Part shown: positions 9,737 through 17,747 of the stretch, in pieces | Layout of the letters: the number at the start of each line of letters is the position of its first letter | Numbering within the stretch: the first letter of the stretch is position 1 | Origin: Sphaerisporangium aureirubrum | Lineage (GTDB): Bacteria > Actinomycetota > Actinomycetes > Streptosporangiales > Streptosporangiaceae | NCBI RefSeq assembly: GCF_042658925.1 | Contig: NZ_JBHSRF010000031.1 | Coordinates: 1-64,000 of the forward strand | Direction of reading: 5' to 3' | DNA: 64,000 nt | The notes under the pieces: generated by a model | The model's input: the letters and a program-made list of their open reading frames with translations, nothing else | Database searches by the model: none | What the model was told of the DNA's origin: nothing | Position numbers and translations under genes: made by a program

Positions 9737-10684
9737 TCACCGGGCCGGGAACGTGTATCCCCGCGTGGTGGCCGTCACCTTCCGGTTGTGGCCGTAGGTG
9801 TCGACACCGGCCACCAGGACCGCGCCGTAGTCCTTCAGACTGATCCGGCCGCCGTACTCGTCCACGTCGTCGGTGTCCGGGTAGACGGCCACGCAGGTCG
9901 GCACGTACCGGCCGGCGAAGCCGAGGCGCATCTCCTTGTCCATGGCACTGTGCGGTTTCGACGCGTGCATCATCGTCGACCAGAACATGACCGCCTCGCC
10001 CGGGCGCATGACCATCGAGATCGCCCGTTCCTCCGGCGGCCGCCAGTCCGGGTCCTTCTGCAGGTCCCGGTAGTCGTAGCCGTAGAAGCCGCGGTTGACG
10101 TCACCCTTCCTCGATTCGTTGATCTTGTCGGGCTGGTAGTGCATCCCCTTGGACTCGTCGTAGAACATCGTGCGATGCGTCCCCGGGATGAACTGGAGGC
10201 ACCCGGTGTCCTCGGCGGCCTCGGTGAACGCCGTCCACACCGTGATGGTGCCGCCGAACTCCTTCTCCTCCTCGGGCCAGAGGATCTGCGGTTTGCCCGA
10301 GGCGAAGGCGAAGGTGTCGGCCTGATGCCAGTCCGTGCCCTCGTCGCCGGGGTACTTCGGGAAGAACTCGCTACGCCAGCACAGGACGCTCGGGCCGAGC
10401 ACGGCCGTGACCCGGTCGACGATCCGCGGGTGGCAGATGTGATCGGCGAGGAACTGCGAGTCGAGGTGACGGTCGTAGTTGGCGATGTTGGTGTTGCCCG
10501 CCTGCGCGTCGCCCTCGTCGTAGACGGCGTTGTCACGGTTCATCAGCCGCAGCCGCTCGCGCCGCCAGATGCGCCGCATCTCGTCCTCTTCGTACACCTT
10601 GAAGGGGCCGAGGTAACCGCGCTCGTGGAACTTGGCGACCTCTTCCGGGGTGGGGCTGAAGGTCCGCTGCACTGTTTCCGTCAC
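9737..10684 (-). CDS. SyrB2-type Fe(II)/2-oxoglutarate halogenase
   Basis: A 315-residue non-haem iron oxygenase-fold protein that should chlorinate an unactivated methyl group of a carrier-bound amino acid. The metal motif is WHQADT: His120, then Ala122 where hydroxylases have Asp or Glu, leaving room for chloride. The second His is His240 (MMHASKPHS). Spacing and length match SyrB2 (H116, A118, H235). With the threonine-specific A domain in the same operon, the expected product is 4-chlorothreonine on the carrier. The GTG start overlaps the carrier-protein stop (GTGA), so translation is coupled. The motif is seen in the sequence; the chlorination site is inferred from SyrB2. Confidence 0.93.
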   Translation of the reverse strand: MTETVQRTFSPTPEEVAKFHERGYLGPFKVYEEDEMRRIWRRERLRLMNRDNAVYDEGDAQAGNTNIANYDRHLDSQFLADHICHPRIVDRVTAVLGPSVLCWRSEFFPKYPGDEGTDWHQADTFAFASGKPQILWPEEEKEFGGTITVWTAFTEAAEDTGCLQFIPGTHRTMFYDESKGMHYQPDKINESRKGDVNRGFYGYDYRDLQKDPDWRPPEERAISMVMRPGEAVMFWSTMMHASKPHSAMDKEMRLGFAGRYVPTCVAVYPDTDDVDEYGGRISLKDYGAVLVAGVDTYGHNRKVTATTRGYTFPAR

Positions 10685-10944
10685 CGGTTCTCGCTCCTCA
10701 GCTGGTCCGCGACGAACCCCGACAGCACGTCGACGCTCGCCTCCTCCAGTTCCGCGACATCCATGGTGATGCCGTACTTCTCATTGATCTGAGCCACGAT
10801 CCGGAGGAAGGTCAGGGATGTGACGCCCTGGTCGAACACGTCGATCGACGGGTCGACCTCACGGTCCAGATGCGTACGCACGATGTCCATGATCGTTTCC
10901 CGGACGTCCGACACCGGAACGCCGGCACTCGTCGGCGCGGTCAT
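10681..10944 (-). CDS. stand-alone peptidyl carrier protein
   Basis: An 87-residue four-helix carrier protein. The phosphopantetheine Ser is Ser43 in DQGVTSL. It lies 18 nt after the A-domain gene and overlaps the halogenase gene, so it is the natural thiol carrier on which threonine is loaded and chlorinated. In syringomycin the A and T domains are one protein (SyrB1); here they are two. Confidence 0.92.
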   Translation of the reverse strand: MTAPTSAGVPVSDVRETIMDIVRTHLDREVDPSIDVFDQGVTSLTFLRIVAQINEKYGITMDVAELEEASVDVLSGFVADQLRSENR

Positions 10945-10962
10945 CGCCGCCCTGCCCGGGGC

Positions 10963-12525
10963 TCACTTTCCGAGCGCATCGCGATCCACCTTTCCTTGCA
11001 GCGTCATCGGGATCTCCGTGACGACCTTGTAGACGGACGGCCGAAGATGTCTTGGTAGTTTCGTCAGCGCCCGCCGCTCCGCCGCGACGGCGAGCCGGGC
11101 GCCGTCGCCGGCGTCGCCGGCGGGCAGAAGGTACGCGACCAGGCGCACGTCGCCACCGCCGAAATCCTTCGGGGCGACGACGACCCGGCCCACTCCCGGT
11201 GTCTCCGCCAGGCACACCTCGACCTCGCCCGGCTCGATGCGGTATCCGCGGACCTTCACCTGATCGTCCACCCGCCCGAGGTAGGCCAGCTCGCCGTCAG
11301 GCAGCCGCACCGCCCGATCCCCGGACCGGTAGAGCCGTTCCTCGCCTCTCTCCGTGACGGCGGGCACGAACCGCTCCGCGGTGAGCTCCGGCCGGTTCAG
11401 GTAGCCTCGGGCCACCCCGCCGCCGGCGATGAGCATCTCTCCCGGCACGCCGTCCGGTACCGGCTTCCCGTCACCGTCCGTCAGGTACACGCGCAGGTCG
11501 GGGATGGGGACGCCGATCGGGCTCACCCCGGGCGAGCGCACGTCCGCCGCGGTGATCCGCCGATAGGTGCAGTGCACCGTGGTCTCGGTGATCCCGTACA
11601 TGTTGGCGAGAACGGGACGACGATCCCCGTGCCGTTCCACCCAGGGCGCCAGCGACTGAGGCTCCAGGCGTTCCCCGCCGAAGACGACCAGTCGCAGGGC
11701 CAGGCCCGAGGTGCCGCCGTCGCCGTCCTTCCCGGCGAACATCACGGTCAGCAACTGGTGGAACGCCGACGGGGTCTGGTTCAGGACGGTGACCTGTTCG
11801 GAGCGGAGCAGCGAGGTCAGCAGCGCCGGCGAGCGGGAGGTCGTCTCGGGAAGCAGCACCAGGCGTCCGCCGTACAGAAGCGCACCCCAGATCTCCCACA
11901 CCGAGAAGTCGAAGCTGAGCGAATGGAACAGGGCCCAGGTGTCCCGGTGGTCGAAGTGGAACCAGGCGGCCGTCTGCTCGAAGAGCCGCACCACGTTGCG
12001 GTGTTCGACCATGACCCCCTTGGGCTTGCCGGTCGACCCGGAGGTGTAGATGACGTAGGCGAGGTCGCCGCCGGTCGACCCAGGCCGGCGCCGACCGTGT
12101 CCGGGCTCCCCGGAAACGGCGTCGGCGACGACCTCGTCCCCGTCGATCCAGACGACCGACGCGTGGCGGCCGCCGATCACCTCGGCCGTGTCCCTCGCCG
12201 CCACCACGATCGGCACCGCGCTGTCGGCCAGCAGGTATTCGATGCGCTCCACGGGATACGCGGGGTCGATGGGCACATAGGCCCCACCGGCCTTCAGGAC
12301 GCCGAGCATGCCGACGACGGCTTCGGGACTCCTCCGCGCGCAGAGCCCGACCAGGACATCCGGCCCGACGCCGAGCTCGATCAGACGACCGGCGAGGCGG
12401 TCGCTCCGCGCGTCGAGCTCTCCGTACGACACGGTCGTGGCCGGTGTGGACAGCGCGACGCTGTCCGGAGCTCGGCGAGCTCGTTCCCGGAAGATCGTGT
12501 GCAGGCAGCTGCCGGGGAGCACCAC
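10963..12525 (-). CDS. stand-alone adenylation domain, L-threonine
   Basis: A free A domain of 520 residues. TSGSTGKPKG lies near residue 160, YGITETT in the middle, and QGK at the C terminus supplies the A10 lysine. The pocket is D-F-W-N-V-G-M-V-H plus Lys, one residue from the standard threonine code, so L-Thr activation is well supported. The start is the GTG at 12525, with AAAGGA 6 nt upstream and the domain beginning directly after it. A GTG at 12660 would add 45 residues; it lies 7 nt after the predicted -10 element, so a leaderless longer form cannot be excluded. It is the first gene of an A, T, halogenase, acyltransferase operon. Confidence 0.95.
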   Translation of the reverse strand: MVLPGSCLHTIFRERARRAPDSVALSTPATTVSYGELDARSDRLAGRLIELGVGPDVLVGLCARRSPEAVVGMLGVLKAGGAYVPIDPAYPVERIEYLLADSAVPIVVAARDTAEVIGGRHASVVWIDGDEVVADAVSGEPGHGRRRPGSTGGDLAYVIYTSGSTGKPKGVMVEHRNVVRLFEQTAAWFHFDHRDTWALFHSLSFDFSVWEIWGALLYGGRLVLLPETTSRSPALLTSLLRSEQVTVLNQTPSAFHQLLTVMFAGKDGDGGTSGLALRLVVFGGERLEPQSLAPWVERHGDRRPVLANMYGITETTVHCTYRRITAADVRSPGVSPIGVPIPDLRVYLTDGDGKPVPDGVPGEMLIAGGGVARGYLNRPELTAERFVPAVTERGEERLYRSGDRAVRLPDGELAYLGRVDDQVKVRGYRIEPGEVEVCLAETPGVGRVVVAPKDFGGGDVRLVAYLLPAGDAGDGARLAVAAERRALTKLPRHLRPSVYKVVTEIPMTLQGKVDRDALGK

Positions 12526-12667
12526 ACGGATTCCTTTCCGTCGCCGGATGCCGTCATTTCTGGACACGGCCGTGCTCGTCCCGCGGTCTGGGCTCGTCCG
12601 GATCAACGCAGAGGCGTCCCGGCCACGCAGGGGAACCGGAATCGCGAGCACCAGTCGCACGTGTCCT

Positions 12668-12706
12668 CAGAGTAGGTACGGCGACCGCACCGGTGGAGTC
12701 ACGTGA
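12668..12706 (-). promoter_or_regulatory. shared cluster promoter, copy c
   Basis: On the minus strand TTCACGTGAC, 23 nt, TACTCT. Same geometry as three other cluster promoters. It drives the chlorothreonine operon. The 5' leader is about 136 nt if translation begins at 12525, or nearly absent if it begins at 12660. Confidence 0.6.
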
Positions 12707-12746
12707 AAGGGGTACCGACCCGGTCGGCAGACGACGAAACGGCCGC

Positions 12747-13322
12747 TCAGACCGGGCGCCACGCGGCCGGCGGGTCCTCCCCGACGCGGCCGTCCACGGC
12801 CTCGCGCAGCATGTCGGCCTGGCCGGTGTGCCGCCCGTACTCCTCGATCAGGTCGAACACGATGCGCCGCAGGCTGGCCCGCCGGCCATCCGGCCAGGCC
12901 AGGTGGACGAGCTGGTCGAGCCCGCCGGCCCGCAGGGCGGCGTCGAACGTGGCCCTGGATCGCGCGACGGCGTCGTCCCAGAGGGCATAGAGCTGTGCGG
13001 GGGTGTCGTCGGCGGCCGAGGTGAAGTCCCAGTCCGGGTCGGCGTTCCAGTCCGCCGCGTCCCACGGCGCGCCGAGCGGCGTACCGCTGAGCTTGGTGCC
13101 GAAGCATTGGTCCTCGACCCGCGCGAGATGCTTGAGCAGTCCGCCAAGGGTCAGCGCCGAGGCTCCGGCACGGACCCTCAGTCCGGCCGGGTCGAGGCCG
13201 TCGGCCTTCCACCGGAAGGTGGCGCGCAGGCGGTCCAGCGCACCGGCGAGGTGCTCCGCCTCCGTACCGGCGAGCGGCGGCTCCCACGGAGGCTGCGCCC
13301 GCGGCACATCACTGTCGGCCAC
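12747..13322 (-). CDS. DinB-family (DUF664-like) protein
   Basis: A 191-residue helical-bundle protein of the DinB/DUF664 superfamily, which includes mycothiol- or bacillithiol-dependent transferases. Metal-ligand-type His residues are seen in LLKHLARVEDQ and in EYGRHTGQADM near the C terminus. The GTG start has only a weak ribosome site. It follows the aminotransferase gene by 88 nt in the same direction and may be part of that operon. Its role in the cluster is unknown; a thiol-dependent detoxification role is only a guess. Confidence 0.75.
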   Translation of the reverse strand: MADSDVPRAQPPWEPPLAGTEAEHLAGALDRLRATFRWKADGLDPAGLRVRAGASALTLGGLLKHLARVEDQCFGTKLSGTPLGAPWDAADWNADPDWDFTSAADDTPAQLYALWDDAVARSRATFDAALRAGGLDQLVHLAWPDGRRASLRRIVFDLIEEYGRHTGQADMLREAVDGRVGEDPPAAWRPV

Positions 13323-13410
13323 GGCGTCAGCCTACATGCCGTCTCCGGCGGCGTACCTCGGCTGACACGCCGGCGACGCGACCGTCGTGCGGATCCGCGT
13401 CCTGGACGGT

Positions 13411-14589
13411 TCAGCGCGCACCGCGGCCCCGCCGGGCGGTGAGGTCGGCGAGACGGCCGGCGAAGTCGGCGAACGCGGCCCCGTCGGCGTTGCTGAGGCT
13501 GACCCGGAGGGTGCCGCGGTCGTCCAGGAGGAAGGCGGTGCCCGGGATGACCAGCGTGTCGTACTCGACGGCGAGCTCGCGCACGACGTCCTCGGTGGGA
13601 CGTCCGGCGAACGGGTGGCGCATCCAGCCGAAGAACCCGCCGACGGAGAGCAACTCGAAGCCGCCGGGCCGGTCGGCCATCACGGCCGTGAACCAGCGTC
13701 GCCGGTCGGCGATCTCACGGGCACGCGTCCGCCGCCACTTCCCGGCCGCCGTGAGGCCGGCCCAGGCGGCCTCCTGACCGATCCGCGGCGCGCAGATCGC
13801 CACGGAGTCGAGCAGCTTCGTCACCTCGCGGCCCAGTTCCGGGGAGGAGACCACGGCGCCGACCCGGTACCCCGGGATGGCCAGCTCCTTGGAGAAGCTG
13901 TGCAGGCTGACGACGGTTCCGGGCCATCGCGCGTCGGCGAACAACGCGTGCGGGGGGTCCTCGGTGTCGCGGAACGACCGGTACGTCTCGTCCAGGATCA
14001 GCGCGACGTCGTGCCGTGCCGCCACCTCGGCCAGCGCGGCGATCCGGTGCGGCGGCACGGTCACGCCGGTCGGATTGCCGGGTGTCACCACGAGGATGGC
14101 CCGCGTACGCGGGGTGATCAGGGCTTCCGCCCCCTCGGGGGTGGGGACCAGGTCGGGCCCGGGCTCCAGGTACACCGGCACGATCCCCGTCATGCGCAGC
14201 CACATGTCGTGGTCGAAGTAATACGGCAGCGTCACCACCACCTCGTCGCCGGGTTCGGCGAGTGCCGACACCACGAGGCAGAACGCCTGGTTGCAGCCGG
14301 CGGTGACGACCACGTTCTCGGCGCGCACCCGGCCGCGATACGCGGCGGAGACCTCGGCGGCGAACGCCTCACGCAGGTGGGGCAGCCCGTCGATCTCCGT
14401 GTAGTCGCCGCCGTGCGGGTGGCGAGCGGTCGCCACGACACGATCCAGCACCTCCGGCGCGGTGGGGTACTGGGGTGCGGCCTGAGCGAGGTCGAGCAGG
14501 TCCCGCTTCTTCGCGCGGCGGTCGAGGAAGGTGTACGCCGTGCCGATCGGCGAGTCGGTCGTCCGGACGGTCCGCTGGTTGAGTCGCAT
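13411..14589 (-). CDS. PLP-dependent aminotransferase, class I/II
   Basis: A 392-residue fold-type I aminotransferase. The PLP lysine is Lys234 in HSFSKELAIPGYR. Other hallmarks are TPGNPTG, the LILDETYR aspartate and the C-terminal RVSLSNADG arginine. The ATG at 14589 is preceded by AGGAG; an in-frame codon 45 nt earlier would overlap the FhuF-like gene. It follows that gene by 10 nt. It probably makes or modifies an amino-acid building block, possibly together with the nearby beta-hydroxylase. VioD-type cyclases are also fold-type I enzymes, but I cannot place it in that subfamily from sequence alone. Confidence 0.88.
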   Translation of the reverse strand: MRLNQRTVRTTDSPIGTAYTFLDRRAKKRDLLDLAQAAPQYPTAPEVLDRVVATARHPHGGDYTEIDGLPHLREAFAAEVSAAYRGRVRAENVVVTAGCNQAFCLVVSALAEPGDEVVVTLPYYFDHDMWLRMTGIVPVYLEPGPDLVPTPEGAEALITPRTRAILVVTPGNPTGVTVPPHRIAALAEVAARHDVALILDETYRSFRDTEDPPHALFADARWPGTVVSLHSFSKELAIPGYRVGAVVSSPELGREVTKLLDSVAICAPRIGQEAAWAGLTAAGKWRRTRAREIADRRRWFTAVMADRPGGFELLSVGGFFGWMRHPFAGRPTEDVVRELAVEYDTLVIPGTAFLLDDRGTLRVSLSNADGAAFADFAGRLADLTARRGRGAR

Positions 14590-14599
14590 GAGGAGGCTC

Positions 14600-15385
14600 C
14601 TAGTGCCTGATGCAGCAACTGGCGCAGGCGTCACCCTGTGGCACGGTGAACAGCAGGCAGCAGGTCCTGCGCCGCACCGTCGGCGCGCCGTCCGGTCCGG
14701 GTACCACTTCGATCAGGTCCGCGATGTCCAGTACCTCGAGGATAGTGCGGATGTGCCCCTCCACCAGCGGGCCGGGGAGCGTCCCGGCGGCGCGGAGAAT
14801 ACTCTGAGCGATGCCTGAGCTGACCGAACCGAGCAGCGCGCGCCTGCTGATTCGCACCCGGTCCTGGATCGCCTCCAGGAGAGGGGCGAAATGCGCGTCG
14901 AGCAGAGACAGGCGCAGGGATTCGAGCAGCGCGACCTCGTCGCCGGCCACGTGCACGCCGGTCGGCGAGAGCAGCGCCGTCGCGTCGGACGGCAGCACCG
15001 CGACCGTGACCGATGGACGCAGACCGATGGCGAGGAACTGGTCCGGGCCGTCGATGCGGACCAGCACGTCGGCCGGATACATCAGGGGGACCCGGAGGGC
15101 GGAGACCCAGCCGATCACACTGGGCAGGGCCAGCCAGTATCCGTAGGATTTCCAGGCCAGCGCCGCCGCGGCGTGAGGGGACGCCTGCCATCGCCGGCGC
15201 GCCGCGTCGAGCAGGTCGGTGATCCGGGAACCGTCGGTGAGCCGGGTCGCAGGCACCCAGCCGGTCTCGTCGCGGACCACCAGGCCCGGCGCCAGGCCGG
15301 ACCGGTCGGGCAGTGCACGCAGCGCCGCGGTGACCGGCGCCAGCCGTTCCGTCTCGGATACCTGGCCCGGGACGATTATGCTCAC
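14600..15385 (-). CDS. FhuF-like [2Fe-2S] ferric-siderophore reductase
   Basis: A 261-residue protein. The C terminus carries the FhuF cysteine pattern exactly: CC, ten residues, C, two residues, C (with one more Cys next to it), which binds a [2Fe-2S] cluster in the family. FhuF-type proteins reduce ferric siderophores to release iron. The GTG start overlaps the regulator stop (GTGA). Its place in an NRPS cluster suggests either that the lipopeptide binds iron or that the protein donates electrons to one of the oxygenases. I see no siderophore uptake genes in the window. Confidence 0.82.
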   Translation of the reverse strand: MSIIVPGQVSETERLAPVTAALRALPDRSGLAPGLVVRDETGWVPATRLTDGSRITDLLDAARRRWQASPHAAAALAWKSYGYWLALPSVIGWVSALRVPLMYPADVLVRIDGPDQFLAIGLRPSVTVAVLPSDATALLSPTGVHVAGDEVALLESLRLSLLDAHFAPLLEAIQDRVRISRRALLGSVSSGIAQSILRAAGTLPGPLVEGHIRTILEVLDIADLIEVVPGPDGAPTVRRRTCCLLFTVPQGDACASCCIRH

Positions 15386-16092
15386 CTGACGACGCCGCCC
15401 TCGGTCTTGTGGCCGACGGTCTGGCGCTGGTGAGAGGGCGGTCCGGCCAGCGCCGTGGCGGCGGGCGACCGATCGGCGGCCAGCCTGCCGAGGAGAGCGG
15501 CCCGGGTGAGCTCGGCCTTGTTGCCGACGCCGAGCTTGGCACGGATGCGCTTGACGTACGTGTCGACCGTGTGCGGGCTGATGCCGAGACGGGTGGCGAT
15601 CTGGCCGTGGGTCAGCCCGCGCGAGATCTGCCGCAGCACCTGCGCCTCGCGCTGGGACAGGTTGCTGGGGACGGAGGCACCGCTGTCGTCGCCGTCGCCG
15701 TGGATCGGGTGCGCGAACCGGTGACCGTGGGCGTCGGCGAGTCGCGGCGGCGGGGCGGAGGTGACGGCGCGGATGGCGTCGACGACGTCCTCGCCGGACG
15801 CGCTTCTGCTGATGACGCCGCTGGCCCCCGCGCTGAAGTAGTCGCCCTGCTCGGTGTCGGTGCCGTCGGCGAGCACCAGGACCGCGGCGCATCTGGCGAT
15901 CTCGGCGATGTGGGCGAGGAGGTCGGGCGGGGTGAACACGTCGACGTCGATGAGGGTCGCGTCGGCCAGCCAGGACGGAGCCTCTCCCGGTGACGTCCTG
16001 GACGCGATGACCTTGATACCGGCGTCGCCGAGTATCTGGGTGAGCCCGACGAGGAAGATCGGAGAGCTGACAAGGATATCGATCCTGATCAT
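15382..16092 (-). CDS. LuxR-family response regulator, atypical receiver
   Basis: A 236-residue regulator with an N-terminal receiver-like domain (about 1-115) and a C-terminal LuxR/NarL helix-turn-helix (LSQREAQVLRQISRGLTHGQ and following, about 150-210). The receiver lacks the usual acidic pair after strand 1: ILVSSP stands where VLVxDD is normal. The usual lysine near the end is also not evident, so phosphorylation control is doubtful. No histidine kinase gene is adjacent. The start at 16092 places MIRIDILV at the first strand and has GGGGA upstream; ATGs at 16104 and 16143 are alternatives. It is the best candidate for the activator acting at the four shared promoters. Confidence 0.88.
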   Translation of the reverse strand: MIRIDILVSSPIFLVGLTQILGDAGIKVIASRTSPGEAPSWLADATLIDVDVFTPPDLLAHIAEIARCAAVLVLADGTDTEQGDYFSAGASGVISRSASGEDVVDAIRAVTSAPPPRLADAHGHRFAHPIHGDGDDSGASVPSNLSQREAQVLRQISRGLTHGQIATRLGISPHTVDTYVKRIRAKLGVGNKAELTRAALLGRLAADRSPAATALAGPPSHQRQTVGHKTEGGVVR

Positions 16093-16458
16093 GGGATTCC
16101 CCATCCATGTCGCATCTCTACTCCCGATGAGCTCTTCATGCACAGGACTACTTGATCGCCGACCGCAAACGACAATAGCTACGCGTCAGCGGCGGCGACC
16201 GGTCCCCACTTTTAGGGACTTATCAGGATGTTCTGCGCAAACTGCTCGCATCACTTGACAAATACCTCGACCGATAAATGTCAAGTTTTGTCAATGTGGT
16301 CGGGTTTGTTGAAAAAACATAAGGTCTGACCAGCGGTACCACCACGATCATTGGTCCGGCCGGCCGCTTGCGGAGCACTTCTCCTCAATGGCGGAAATCC
16401 CGGCCGACAAAGCGGAAGAGGACATGATTCAGCTCGGGATGACGTTTTGAGTCGCGAT
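16093..16458. promoter_or_regulatory. AT-richer regulatory gap with TTGACA/TGTCAA repeats
   Basis: This 366-nt gap is clearly poorer in GC than its surroundings. It holds CTTGACA (16254-16260), TGTCAAG (16279-16285) and TTTGTCAA (16287-16294), which form overlapping inverted repeats. On the minus strand two TTGACA hexamers face the regulator gene, so this is probably its promoter and an operator. I could not fit a convincing -10 at 17 nt. No gene is seen here. Confidence 0.45.
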
Positions 16459-17613
16459 CTATTCTGTGCCGTCTGTGACACTTGGGATTCGAGGATTAAA
16501 TGTGATGGGAGAAGGCTCGCACTCCAGGAACGTCGCCAGCCTGCGGGTCTCGTCCGCGAGTTGCCGCCGCGTCCAGGCAGGCAGCGGCTCGAACGGCTCC
16601 AGTTCGACGGCCAGCCGGCGGCCGGCGCGCTTGTGCCGCCACACGCCGGCGATCCGGCCGTTCACCAGGACGACCGGCGAGACCCAGCCCTGCTGGCGGT
16701 AGACCCGCCCGGTGTGCCGGGGGTCGATCATCGGCTCGCGCCGGGCCATGCCCATCACCCAGGGATCGAACGCCGGCAGCAGCCGCGCCACGTCGTCCGA
16801 GCCGGCCGTGGCGAGGTCCGGCAGGTCCGCGGCCAGCACCCAAGCCGATTGGCCTTCCACGTCGATCTCCACCGCCTCGTCGCCCAGCGACTCCAGCATC
16901 GGGAGCACCTTCCGGCCGGATCGCGCCTCCATCCACCAGCGACCGAGATCCGCGGCCGTGGCGGGGCCGTACGCGTGCAGGAAGCGGCGGGTGACCTCAC
17001 GCCATCCGTCGGCCGGCGGCAACGGGCCGGCCGAGCCGGGCAGCCAGCTCGCCGGCGAGGTGAACCGCACCCGGGTACCCTCGCTCCGCGCGAAGCAGAG
17101 GAGCCCGCGCAGCGACGCCGCCTTCAGCGCCGAACCCCAGCTGGAGCGCAGCCAGCCGGCGTACTCCGCCGAGCCCGTCAACCTTTCGACCTCGAGTGCC
17201 AGCTCCTCGCGGCTGAGGGCCCGGCCGTCGAGCGCCTTGCCGACCGCCGCGGTGATGGCATCCACATCGGCGGGGGTCGCCCCGCTGAAGCCACCGGACA
17301 GCGTGCCGAGGGCCGCGAGCCACGCGCTCAGCTCGGCGGCGGGCAGCAGATGAAGGGTCCTGCGCGTGGCCCACAGCTTCACCAGGGAACGGTGCGTCCA
17401 TAACGCCTCGCCCACGGCGTTGCGCGGCAGGTCGTCGATCCGGGCCCACAGGCTCAGCTCGGCCGAGGACATCACCTGCGCGTGCAGGCCGCAGATGTCG
17501 CCGGCCACGCGGACGGCGTCCTCCGGCGCGGCCCGTTCGACGAGGTGATGCCGCGCCATTCGCCAGGCGAGCGCCTGCTGCCAGGACAGCCGTACACTCT
17601 CGGTCGCCACCAC
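16459..17613 (-). CDS. AlkZ/YcaQ-like winged-helix protein (HTH_42)
   Basis: A 384-residue protein of the winged-helix family that includes AlkZ, the DNA glycosylase that unhooks azinomycin adducts, and YcaQ. The N-terminal GLHAQVMSSAELSLWAR segment aligns with the catalytic GLQAQ motif of AlkZ, with HAQ in place of QAQ. The later DPWVMG and VYRQQGWVSPVVLVNG blocks are typical. The start is one of two adjacent GTG codons behind GGGGGA. Many homologues sit in genotoxin clusters as self-protection genes, but others are general. Nothing else here suggests a DNA-alkylating product, so it may be only a neighbour. Confidence 0.8.
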   Translation of the reverse strand: MVATESVRLSWQQALAWRMARHHLVERAAPEDAVRVAGDICGLHAQVMSSAELSLWARIDDLPRNAVGEALWTHRSLVKLWATRRTLHLLPAAELSAWLAALGTLSGGFSGATPADVDAITAAVGKALDGRALSREELALEVERLTGSAEYAGWLRSSWGSALKAASLRGLLCFARSEGTRVRFTSPASWLPGSAGPLPPADGWREVTRRFLHAYGPATAADLGRWWMEARSGRKVLPMLESLGDEAVEIDVEGQSAWVLAADLPDLATAGSDDVARLLPAFDPWVMGMARREPMIDPRHTGRVYRQQGWVSPVVLVNGRIAGVWRHKRAGRRLAVELEPFEPLPAWTRRQLADETRRLATFLECEPSPITFNPRIPSVTDGTE

Positions 17614-17747
17614 CCGGATCCCCCGTCCGCTCGTTCACTCGGCGGCGCGTCCGCCCGGATATAGATACCAGGTCATGCGCCGCCGCCGGTGGTGAGTCGG
17701 CGAGTCGTGGAGAGGATGCGCGGGGATCCGGCGCGCCGGGACCGTCC

